From assembly GCA_017303335.1 (NCBI GenBank), contig JAFLBK010000002.1, positions 124,001-188,000 of the forward strand: 64,000 nt of DNA, in the 5' to 3' direction. This stretch comes from Chitinophagales bacterium. GTDB lineage: Bacteria > Bacteroidota > Bacteroidia > Chitinophagales > Chitinophagaceae. This document shows positions 9,040-18,700 of this stretch, one piece after another. The position numbers and the translations under genes are program-made. Under the pieces are notes generated by a model. It saw only the letters and a program-made list of their open reading frames with translations. It had not been told where the DNA came from and did no database searches. Position 1 is the stretch's first letter. The number at the start of each line of letters is the position of its first letter.

Positions 9040-9401
9040 CTTCTTCGTAAAATTTTAAAAATCAAACCGGCGAACGGATGCCCTGCCTGTTCCCGGCAAA
9101 AATCCTTAATAAAATTGATAAAACGATCACCGGGGTGAAGCGCCGGAATGAATGCGGGATAAATCAGGGGAGCGAGCCAACATTTCCGGGATTTTTTTCG
9201 TTCAATTCAAAGCATCCTTTTCGTTGCCGAAAGCCTCTTCTTACGGGATTTTGCTACCTGAACGGGAGGGGATAAAATCCCGGCTGCAGTATGGTGAAAT
9301 AGACTTAATTTTATATTGTTATATGTACACAATTTAGCAAGTATTATAGCGTTTTAGCTTAATCCACCCCCATAAAAAAACAAATACTAACCGGTGTCAT
9401 T
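9040..9401. other. Intergenic region upstream of the PorV-like gene, with one inverted repeat
   Basis: No convincing gene is seen in these 362 bases. The only structure is an inverted repeat with arms CGGGATTTT (9244-9252) and AAAATCCCG (9274-9282) and a 21-nt loop, lying about 120 nt before the start of the PorV-like gene. The stretch 9300-9400 is AT-rich and could hold the promoter, but no clear TAnnTTTG box is visible. Confidence 0.6.
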
Positions 9402-10505
9402 ATGAGAATTTACCTGACTTTATGCTTATTGGTCATGCTGACCATTCCCTGCCATTCTCAGTTCCGGAAATACTCCAATGAATTTTTGAGTGTAGGCGCC
9501 GGCGCCCGCGGACTTGCCATGGGCAGCTCGCAGGTTGCCTCCACCAAGGATGAAACGGCAGGTTACTGGAACCCGGCTGGACTTACCAACCTCAAAGATC
9601 ACCCGTCTATCGGGCTGATGCATGCCGAATATTTCAGCGGCATCGCCAAATACGATTACCTCTCGGCCGGCATTCCGATCCAGGATAACCGCCGTGCCCT
9701 GGGTATTTCCCTGATTCGTTTCGCCATTGATGAGATCCCCAACACCCTTAACCTGGTTGAACCGGATAACAGCATCAACTACAATAACATCAAAACATTC
9801 ACCGTGGCCGACTGGGCCCTGCTGCTTTCCTTCGCACAGAATTTAAAGACCACGGAAAATACCAACCTGAGTTTCGGTATCAACGCCAAAGTGATCTATC
9901 GCAAGATCGGGAGCTTCGCCACCGCCTGGGGCTTTGGTCTCGACGCGGGTTTGCAGTACCGTGGTCAGCGCAGTCATTTCGGCGTGATGGCCCGGGATAT
10001 CAGCACCACCTTCAATGCCTGGTCGTTCAAATTCACCGACCAGGAGAAGGAAGTACTCTACCTCACCAAGAATGATATTCCGGTGAAATCAACAGAACTT
10101 ACCATGCCCCGGCTTGTGCTGGGCGGCGGCTATAATTTCCGGCTGGGAAGTTCGGTAAGCCTGCTGGCAGAACTGAATGCCGATCTTACATTCGACGGAA
10201 AGCGAAATACCGTATTGAGCGGAAATACCGTAAGCGTCGACCCACGCCTGGGTCTCGAAGCGAACATCAAGGATGTGTTCTTCGTTCGGGCAGGGATCAA
10301 TAATTTCCAACAGGCGATCAAGGACGGGGATACCACCAACCAGAAAAAAGTGTGGATCTACCAGCCTTCTGCCGGCGCTGGTTTCAAACTGAAGAACGTG
10401 ATGATCGACTATGCCTTCACCAACCTGGCCAATCAATCAAATCCATTATACACCCATATATTTTCCCTCCGCATCAACCTGGCGGGTAAACGGGAAGTTG
10501 AATAA
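9402..10505 (+). CDS. PorV/PorQ-family outer membrane protein (PorV2-like), type IX secretion
   Basis: 367 aa with a signal peptide (MRIYLTLCLLVMLTIPCHS) followed by the family's hallmark start FLSVGAGARGLAMGSSQVA and the DETAGYWNPAGL segment. The rest alternates in the way of an outer-membrane beta-barrel and ends in an aromatic/hydrophobic strand. PorV-type proteins hold and shuttle type IX secretion substrates at the outer membrane and pair with the PorU sortase. Here the gene is followed 17 bp later by two C25 peptidases of PorU type, so it is probably their dedicated partner. It is not the main porV by context; no other T9SS genes are present in the window. Confidence 0.85.
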   Translation: MRIYLTLCLLVMLTIPCHSQFRKYSNEFLSVGAGARGLAMGSSQVASTKDETAGYWNPAGLTNLKDHPSIGLMHAEYFSGIAKYDYLSAGIPIQDNRRALGISLIRFAIDEIPNTLNLVEPDNSINYNNIKTFTVADWALLLSFAQNLKTTENTNLSFGINAKVIYRKIGSFATAWGFGLDAGLQYRGQRSHFGVMARDISTTFNAWSFKFTDQEKEVLYLTKNDIPVKSTELTMPRLVLGGGYNFRLGSSVSLLAELNADLTFDGKRNTVLSGNTVSVDPRLGLEANIKDVFFVRAGINNFQQAIKDGDTTNQKKVWIYQPSAGAGFKLKNVMIDYAFTNLANQSNPLYTHIFSLRINLAGKREVE

Positions 10506-10522
10506 AACCAAGGAAAGACAGT

Positions 10523-13500
10523 ATGAAAAAATCACTGTTAACTGCTGTACTCGTAGTAACCGCCGCGATGGGATTTTCGCAGCTGAACAACAGCTGGATC
10601 GATTACAATAAGACGTATTATAAGTTCCGGCTGGCCAAGGATACGCTGACCCGGATCAGCCAGCCCGTACTGGCCGCCGCCGGATTGGGCAATGTTCCGG
10701 CGGAGCAATTCCAGCTCTGGCGTAATGGCCAGCAGGTTCGGATCTATACGTCGGTGCCGACCGGTGTCCTGGGTGCATCGGACTATATCGAATTCTGGGG
10801 CGAGATGAATGACGGCAAGCCCGATAAGGCGTTGTATCGTAACCCGGATTACCAGTTATCGGAGCGCTACAGCCTGGAAACGGATACGGTGAGTTATTTC
10901 CTGACGGTGAACCCGGCGGGAGGTAATCTTCGCTATACAGCGGCGGTGAACAACACGGCGGGCAACGTATTGCCGGCCGATCCGTATTTCATGCGCCGGA
11001 TCGAAGTGAATTACAGGCAACAGGTGAATAAAGGATACGCCGCTGTGATCGGTGAATACGTTTTTTCATCTGCCTACGATATCGGGGAAGGTTGGTCGAG
11101 CAACGATACCTATCCTTGTTGTGCGCAATCGATGGTGGTGCAGGATGTAAACCGCTACGCGGCGGGTCCGGCCAACAGCGTTACCGTTACCACCGCGGTG
11201 GCGGGTAATGCGCTCTATACCCGCGACCTGATCGTGAAAGTGAATAACACAACGGTATTGCAAAGTCCGATGCCGTATTTCAATTACCGCAAGGATACAA
11301 TCCGGAACCTGCCGTTATCGATACTGAACAGTCCTTCTTTCATCGGTGTAAGCATCGGTGGTAATTCCAGCAATGCCAACGACCGTATCGTTGTCAGCGC
11401 ATTCTCCGTTACCTACCCGGCGACCTTCAATTTCAACAACCTGAAGAATTTTTATTTTGAGCTGAAGGACAATACGGCGGGCAATTATTTAGTGATCACC
11501 AATTTCAACAACAACGGCGTAGCGCCGGTTTTGTACGATTATAATAACGGCCGCCGATACCTGGGCGATATCAGTACGCCGGGCCAGGTGAAATTCGCCT
11601 TACCGGCTTCCACCGATACGATCCGCCGTTTCAACCTGATGAGCGCCGACGCGGCGAACATCAACCAGGTGACATCGCTCACCAGCAAGACCTTCCAGAA
11701 TTTCGCCAACACCTCGCTGCAGGGCGAATACATCATCATCAGCCACCCGTCGTTGTACAATAACGGAACAGGCGTGAACTATGTAGACCAGTACCGGCAG
11801 TACCGTGCATCGGCCACCGGTGGTGGTTTCAACGCGAAGATCTACAGCATTGATGAACTCAACGACCAGTTTGGATTGGGTATCAAACGGCACCCGGCCG
11901 CCATCCGCGATTTCATCCGCTATGCGGCACAAAATTTCGCCGTTGCGCCCAAATATGTTTTCATCATTGGCCGCGGACTCAGTTATGTCGACTATGCGCC
12001 GAACGCGGGTAACCCTGCGGCGGAGCAACTCGACCTGATCCAGACCTTTGGCTGGCCGGCATCCGATGTATTGCTTTCCTGCCTGCCCGGTACCAATGTA
12101 CCGCTGGTTCCGATCGGCCGCCTGGGCGCCATCACCGGTAATGAAGTGGGTATCTACCTGGATAAAATGAAACAGTACGAACAGGTACAGCAGTCGCCCA
12201 GTCAAACCATCGCCGATAAAGGCTGGATGAAGAATATGCTGCACACGATCGGCGGTTCGGACAGTACCGAAAATGCCGATTTCCTGATCTACATGAATGG
12301 ATACAAGACGATCGCGGAAGATAGTTTGTTCGGTGCCAAAGTGGAAACATTCTCTAAAACATCGGTACTTACCATCGAGCAGCAGCAGAGCCAGCGGATC
12401 AGCGAGTTGTTCCAGGAAGGGTTGAGTTATATCAAATACTTCGGTCACTCTTCGGCCAACGAACTGGCCATCAACCTGAACTATCCCGAGAACTACCAGA
12501 ACAACGGCAAATATCCTTTCATGCACGTGAGTGGTTGTACGGTGGGTAATTTCTTTACCTACAGTCCCGGCCGTGTGAATGGATACAATGGTATGTCGCT
12601 GTCGGAGAAATATATTTTCCTCGATCACAAGGGAAGCATCGGCTTCCTGGGCAGTACGCACTTTGGTATAGCGCCCTTCCTCAATTATTACAATACCAGC
12701 CTGTATAATAATTTCTGCCGCGACATGTACGGCAATACGATCGGTAACCAGATGAAGGCTACCCTGCAGGCCCTGGGCGGAAATCCCGGGAACCTCGACT
12801 TCTACACCCGTATCCACCTCGAAGAAGTGAACCTGCATGGCGACCCGGCGCTTCGGATCAATGCGCACGCAAAACCGGATTACGTGATCGAAGACCAGCT
12901 GGTGAAGTTCACGCCGAACATCATTTCGGTGGCCGATGGCAGTTTCAAAGTGGATGTGAAGTACATGAATATCGGCCGTGCCATCCGGGATTCGATCCGG
13001 GTTACGATCCGCCAGAAACTTCCTGATGGAACGATCCGTTCGCTGTACAACCAGAAACTTCGTGCGGCGATGTACATGGACTCGATGAGTATAACGGTGC
13101 CGATCAACCCGATCACGGATAAGGGACTGAATAAATTACTGGTAGACCTCGACGTGGATGGCAAGGTGGATGAACTCTCGGAGATCAACAACAGCCTGAG
13201 CAAGGACTTCTACATATTTGAAGACGAACTTCGCCCGATCTCTCCGTATAATTATTCGATCGTCAACCAGCCAAACATCAGTTTCTACGCCAGTACGGCC
13301 AACCCGCTGAGCGGTCAGCGCCAGTACGTGATGGAAGTGGATACAACGGAGTTGTTCAACTCGGCGTTCAAGAAAAGTTATACAGTATCCGGCATCGGTG
13401 GTGTGATCCAGTTCACACCGGGTAACCTTACGTTCACCGACAGCACGGTGTATTACTGGCGTACGTCGACGGTACCCACATCGGGCAACAATTATATCTG

Positions 13501-15604
13501 GAATACCTTCTCGTTCATCTACATGGCCAATGGTACGCCGGGCTTCAATCAATCGCATTACTACCAGTTTAAGAAGAATACGTTTAATAATATCAATCTG
13601 GGTACCGACAGGCTCATGCATTTTATGACCCGGCCTGTAGAAGTAAATGTGCGTACCGGTGTTTACCCGAACGCGAACCAGACCAACGACTATTCGATCA
13701 GCATCGACGGCTTGCTGGAGCAGGCCGGTTTCTACGGTCCGGGCCTGGCCCCGAACACGGAAGTGTTACGCTTTTATGTGGTCGATACGATCACGAAGAA
13801 AGCATGGGTGAACCAGGACAACGGCACGTCGGGCCTGTATGGAAGTGTGCGTCCGTTGCCGATTAACAGTACGGTGGTACCAGGTTGGTTCCAGTTTAAG
13901 ATTACCAGCCTGGCTGAACGGAACAATGTGATGAATTTCCTGGATAACATTGTTCAGAATGGTAATTATGTAATTCTGACAAACAGTCCGGCAGCGCCAT
14001 TCACGCACTTCCCGCCCGAGTGGCAGGATGATACCCTTACCAACGGTTCAGGCAAATCGATGTACCACAGCCTGCGGAATGCCGGCTTCACGTATATTGA
14101 TTCGATCAAATCGCACCTGCCTTTTGTATTTGTATATAAGAAAGGAACGCCGGGAGCTGTCAACCAGACTTTTGGCTTGCAGGCGGTAGATAAACCCATC
14201 GTAAGTTTCCACCTCGTGGGCAATCACCTGAGCGGCGATGTGCTTTCCGATAAGTTTGGTCCGGCCCGCAGCTGGAGCGACCTGCACTGGAGAGGTAGTG
14301 CGCTCGAAACGCCTACGCGGGACTCGGTATTGATACAGGTATATGGTATCACCAATGCGGGAACCGCCGATCTGCTGGCTACCGTGCGCCCCGCAACCGA
14401 TACATCACTCAGCTGGATCAACGCTGTCACCTATCCTTACCTGCAGTTGAAGATGCTGAATACGGATTCTGTTACGGCAACCCCGTACCAGCTCCGCTAC
14501 TGGCGTGTGAATGGTACATACATACCCGAAGGCGCCGTGGCCCCGAACGTGCTCTTCAGCGCCCGGGATACCGTTGACCAGGGCGAACAGGTTGATTTCA
14601 AACTGGCATTCAAGAATATCAGTCCAACGGCTTTCTCCGACAGTATGCAGTTCAACTTCGTGATCACAGACCGTAACAACGTTCCGCACCCGATCCAGTT
14701 ACCGAAGGCGAAGATTCTTCAATCGGGCGATACGATCACGATCAGCCGGAAGATCGATACCCGCAACTACCCGGGAGCCAACACGATCTTCGTAGATGTG
14801 AATCCGAATACGATACAACCCGAACAATACCATTTCAATAATATATTGTTCAAAGACCTCTATGTGCGGCCCGATAATTACAACCCGTTGCTGGATGTCA
14901 CCTTCGATGGTGTTCATATCCTCAACCGCGATATTGTTTCGGCCAAACCGCATATCCTCATCAACCTGAAAGACGAAAGCCGCTTCATGGCCCTCAGCGA
15001 TACCGCACTCATCAAAGTACAGGTTCGTGACCTGCAGAACAACACCGTCCGCACCTATTACTTTGGCGATTCGCTGAAGTTCACGCCGGCCAATCTTTCG
15101 AACGGCAACAATACGGCGGTGATCGACTTCCTGCCGTATTTCCCCGAAGAAGGCGAATACGAGTTGATCGTGTCGGGTAAAGACGTGGTGGGTAATACAG
15201 CCGGAGCGCTGGATTACCACATCAGCTTCCAGGTGATCACCAAGGCCATGATCAGCAACATGCTGAACTACCCGAACCCCTTCACTACTTCTACAGCTTT
15301 TGTATTCACGATAACCGGCAGCGAAGTGCCGCAGAACATCCGCATCCAGATCCTGACGATCACCGGTAAGATCGTGCGTGAGATCACCAAGGAAGAACTG
15401 GGCCCGCTGCATGTGGGTACCAACATCACCGAGTTCAAGTGGGATGGAACGGATATGTACGGCGCCAAACTGGCCAACGGCGTATACCTGTACCGCGTGA
15501 TCACCAACCTCAATGGTAAATCACTGGATAAGTACAGGGCCGATGGCGACAACACCGACAAGTTCTTCAATAAGGGCTATGGCAAGATGGTGCTGATCCG
15601 GTAA
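10523..15604 (+). CDS. Giant C25-family cysteine peptidase (PorU2-like), copy 1
   Basis: 1693 aa, exported: MKKSLLTAVLVVTAAMGFSQ signal peptide. The central part (about residues 400-780) is a gingipain/PorU-type C25 catalytic domain. Predicted catalytic His642 lies in YFGHSSANE and Cys672 in VSGCTVGNF. C-terminal to this come several Ig-like/CARDB-like beta domains. The end carries a sorting-type domain starting LNYPNPFTTSTAF, with KWDGTDMYG, LANGVYLYR and final GKMVLIR. It starts 17 bp after the PorV-like gene, suggesting one operon. PorU is the surface sortase of type IX secretion; whether this protein is a sortase or a surface protease is not shown by sequence. A nearly full-length second copy follows. 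Confidence 0.85.
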   Translation: MKKSLLTAVLVVTAAMGFSQLNNSWIDYNKTYYKFRLAKDTLTRISQPVLAAAGLGNVPAEQFQLWRNGQQVRIYTSVPTGVLGASDYIEFWGEMNDGKPDKALYRNPDYQLSERYSLETDTVSYFLTVNPAGGNLRYTAAVNNTAGNVLPADPYFMRRIEVNYRQQVNKGYAAVIGEYVFSSAYDIGEGWSSNDTYPCCAQSMVVQDVNRYAAGPANSVTVTTAVAGNALYTRDLIVKVNNTTVLQSPMPYFNYRKDTIRNLPLSILNSPSFIGVSIGGNSSNANDRIVVSAFSVTYPATFNFNNLKNFYFELKDNTAGNYLVITNFNNNGVAPVLYDYNNGRRYLGDISTPGQVKFALPASTDTIRRFNLMSADAANINQVTSLTSKTFQNFANTSLQGEYIIISHPSLYNNGTGVNYVDQYRQYRASATGGGFNAKIYSIDELNDQFGLGIKRHPAAIRDFIRYAAQNFAVAPKYVFIIGRGLSYVDYAPNAGNPAAEQLDLIQTFGWPASDVLLSCLPGTNVPLVPIGRLGAITGNEVGIYLDKMKQYEQVQQSPSQTIADKGWMKNMLHTIGGSDSTENADFLIYMNGYKTIAEDSLFGAKVETFSKTSVLTIEQQQSQRISELFQEGLSYIKYFGHSSANELAINLNYPENYQNNGKYPFMHVSGCTVGNFFTYSPGRVNGYNGMSLSEKYIFLDHKGSIGFLGSTHFGIAPFLNYYNTSLYNNFCRDMYGNTIGNQMKATLQALGGNPGNLDFYTRIHLEEVNLHGDPALRINAHAKPDYVIEDQLVKFTPNIISVADGSFKVDVKYMNIGRAIRDSIRVTIRQKLPDGTIRSLYNQKLRAAMYMDSMSITVPINPITDKGLNKLLVDLDVDGKVDELSEINNSLSKDFYIFEDELRPISPYNYSIVNQPNISFYASTANPLSGQRQYVMEVDTTELFNSAFKKSYTVSGIGGVIQFTPGNLTFTDSTVYYWRTSTVPTSGNNYIWNTFSFIYMANGTPGFNQSHYYQFKKNTFNNINLGTDRLMHFMTRPVEVNVRTGVYPNANQTNDYSISIDGLLEQAGFYGPGLAPNTEVLRFYVVDTITKKAWVNQDNGTSGLYGSVRPLPINSTVVPGWFQFKITSLAERNNVMNFLDNIVQNGNYVILTNSPAAPFTHFPPEWQDDTLTNGSGKSMYHSLRNAGFTYIDSIKSHLPFVFVYKKGTPGAVNQTFGLQAVDKPIVSFHLVGNHLSGDVLSDKFGPARSWSDLHWRGSALETPTRDSVLIQVYGITNAGTADLLATVRPATDTSLSWINAVTYPYLQLKMLNTDSVTATPYQLRYWRVNGTYIPEGAVAPNVLFSARDTVDQGEQVDFKLAFKNISPTAFSDSMQFNFVITDRNNVPHPIQLPKAKILQSGDTITISRKIDTRNYPGANTIFVDVNPNTIQPEQYHFNNILFKDLYVRPDNYNPLLDVTFDGVHILNRDIVSAKPHILINLKDESRFMALSDTALIKVQVRDLQNNTVRTYYFGDSLKFTPANLSNGNNTAVIDFLPYFPEEGEYELIVSGKDVVGNTAGALDYHISFQVITKAMISNMLNYPNPFTTSTAFVFTITGSEVPQNIRIQILTITGKIVREITKEELGPLHVGTNITEFKWDGTDMYGAKLANGVYLYRVITNLNGKSLDKYRADGDNTDKFFNKGYGKMVLIR

Positions 15605-15627
15605 ACGAATACGTTCATATAATTACA

Positions 15628-15662
15628 GGGGCTGTCTGTGTAAAGCAGAACAGCCCTTTTTT
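15628..15662 (+). terminator. Hairpin terminator between the two C25 peptidase copies
   Basis: GGGCTGT (about 15629-15635) pairs with ACAGCCC (15650-15656) around a 14-nt loop, followed by six T (15657-15662). It implies that the second copy is at least partly transcribed on its own. Confidence 0.7.
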
Positions 15663-15703
15663 ATACTGTAAGCAAAGATTACATGATATTCTCAGTAACG
15701 GGT

Positions 15704-18700
15704 ATGAAGCGATCATTAGTAACGGTTGTTATGCTGCTAACCGCCGCGATGGGATTCTCGCAGCTGAACAACAGCTGGATCGATTACAATAAGACGTATT
15801 ATAAGTTCCGGCTGGCCAAGGATACGCTGACCCGGATCAGCCAGCCCGTACTGGCCGCCGCCGGATTGGGTAATGTACCGGCAGAACAGTTCCAGCTCTG
15901 GCGCAATGGCCAGCAGGTTCGGATCTATACGTCGGTGCCCACGGGTATCCTGGGCGCATCAGACTATATCGAGTTCTGGGGCGAGATGAATGATGGCAAG
16001 CCCGATAAGGCGTTGTATCGTAACCCGGATTACCAGTTATCGGAGCGCTACAGCCTGGAAACGGATACGGTGAGTTATTTCCTGGCGATGAACCCGTCGG
16101 GAGGTAATCTTCGCTATACAGCGGCGGTGAACAACACGGCGGGCAACGTATTGCCGGCCGATCCGTATTTCATGCGCCGGATCGAAGTGCATTACAGGAG
16201 CCAAGTGAATAAAGGCCTCGCGGATGTGAGCTACCAGGAGTATCTTTTTTCATCGGCCTACGATATCGGGGAGGGTTGGGCGAGTACCGATATCTATCCC
16301 ACGGCTTCTCTTACCACAACGTTACAGAATATGAACCGGTATGCCGCGGGGCCTGCCAACAGTGTTATGTTCACGATCGGTGCAACCGGTAATGCTTCCA
16401 ATACCCGCGACCTGGTGGTACGACTGGGGTCAACCACGATATTGGGTGGAGCCGGCAGCCCGAACCCCATGCCTTATTTTACCTATCACAAGGATACGGT
16501 TCGCAATCTTCCGCTTTCCCTGTTGAGCAATCCTTCCACCCTGCAGGTGGTAGTGGGTACCAATTCGGCCATCGGAACCGACCGCATTGCGTTAAGTTGC
16601 CTCAGCGTTACTTACCCGGCAACCTTCAATTTCAACAACCTGAAGAATTTTTATTTTGAGCTGAAGGACAATACGGCGGGTAATTATTTAGTGATCACCA
16701 ATTTCAACAACAACGGCGTTGCGCCGGTTTTGTACGATTATAATAACGGCCGCCGTTACCTGGGCGATATCAGTACGCCGGGCCAGGTGAAATTCGCTTT
16801 ACCGGCTTCCACCGATACGATCCGCCGTTTCAACCTGATGAGCGCCGACGCGGCGAACATCAACCAGGTAACATCGCTTACCAGCAAGACCTTCCAGAAT
16901 TTCGCCAACACCTCGCTGCAGGGTGATTACATCATCATCAGCCACCCGTCGCTGTACAATAATGGCAACGGGGTTAACTATGTAGACCAGTACCGGCAGT
17001 ACCGTGCATCGGCCACCGGAGGTGGTTTCAACGCGAAGATCTACAGCATCGATGAACTCAACGACCAGTTTGGATTTGGTATAGTGAAACATCCCGCCGC
17101 GATCCGCGATTTTATGCGTTATGCCGTGCAGGGCTTCGCGGTGAAACCCAAATACCTGTTCATCATCGGCAGGGGTGTTAGTTACCTGGATTACGTTACC
17201 AATCCGCCCAGCCAGGCCATGGAACAGATGGATCTCGTGCAAAGCTTTGGCTGGCCGGCATCGGATATCCTGCTGGTAGCGGAACCGGGAACGCTTTTCC
17301 CCACCGTGCCTGTTGGCCGCCTGGGCGCCATCACCGGTAATGAAGTGGGTATCTACCTGGATAAAATGAAACAGTACGAACAGGCGCAGCAGTCGCCCAG
17401 CCAAACCATCGCTGCCAAAGGCTGGATGAAGAATATGATGCATACCCTGGGGCCATCCAATACCAGCGAGGAAATAGAATTCTCGGGATATACGGGCGGG
17501 TATAAACAAACGGTTGAGGATACCTTGTACGGGGCACATGTGGAAACCTTCACGAAAACATCCGTTGTGGCGATCGAACAACAACAGAGCCAGCGCATCA
17601 ACGAATTGTTCCAGGAAGGATTGAGTTATATCAAATACTTCGGCCACTCTTCGGCCAATGAACTTGCCATCAACCTGAACTATCCCGAGAATTACCAGAA
17701 CAACGGCAAATACCCCTTCATGCACGTGAGCGGTTGTACGGTGGGTAATTTCTTTACCTACAGTCCGGCCCGTGTGAACGGATACAGCGGAATGTCGCTT
17801 TCGGAAAAATACGTTTTACTCGATCGCAAAGGAAGCATTGGTTTCCTGGGAAGCACCCATTTTGGCGTAGGATATAACTTAAACATCTATAACGAAGTTT
17901 TGTACGACGCGTATTGTCGCAGCATGTATGGCAATACAATCGGCAACCAGATACAGGCCACCCTTCAGCAACTCGGCGCCAACCCGGGTGCGATGGGTTT
18001 TATCCAGCGGATCCACCTCGAGGAAGTGAACCTGCATGGTGACCCGGCGCTGCGGATCAATGCGCACGCAAAACCCGATTATGTGATCGAAGACCAGTTG
18101 GTGAAGTTCACCCGGAACATCATTACGGTGGCCGATGGCAGTTTCAACGTGGATGTGAAGTACATGAATATCGGCCGTGCCATCCGCGATTCGATCCGTG
18201 TTACGATCCGCCAGAAACTTCCTGATGGAACGATCCGTTCGCTGTACAACCAGAAGCTTCGTGCGGCGATGTACATGGACTCGATGAGTATAACGGTGCC
18301 GATCAACCCGATCACCGATAAGGGACTGAATAAATTACTGGTAGACCTCGACGTGGATGGAAAGGTGGATGAACTCTCGGAGATGAACAACAGCCTGAGC
18401 AAGGACTTCTACATTTTTGAAGACGAGCTTCGCCCGATCTCCCCGTATAATTATTCGATCGTCAACCAGTCAAACATCAGTTTCTACGCCAGTACGGCCA
18501 ACCCGCTGAGCGGCCAGCGCCAGTACGTGATGGAGGTGGATACAACGGAGTTGTTCAACTCGGCGTTCAAGAAAAGCTATACAGTATCGGACATCGGCGG
18601 CGTGATCCAGTTCACACCGGGTAACCTTACGTTCACCGACAGCACGGTGTATTACTGGCGTACATCGACAGTACCTACATCGGGTAACAATTATATCTGG

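Noticed and set aside
11600..12868. 422-codon open frame on the - strand opposite the C25 peptidase
   Set aside because: Both C25 copies produce such frames on the minus strand because of codon bias; no family pattern or start context.
15605..15703. Insertion sequence or mobile element between the C25 copies
   Set aside because: The spacer contains only a terminator and start region, with no inverted repeats or transposase.
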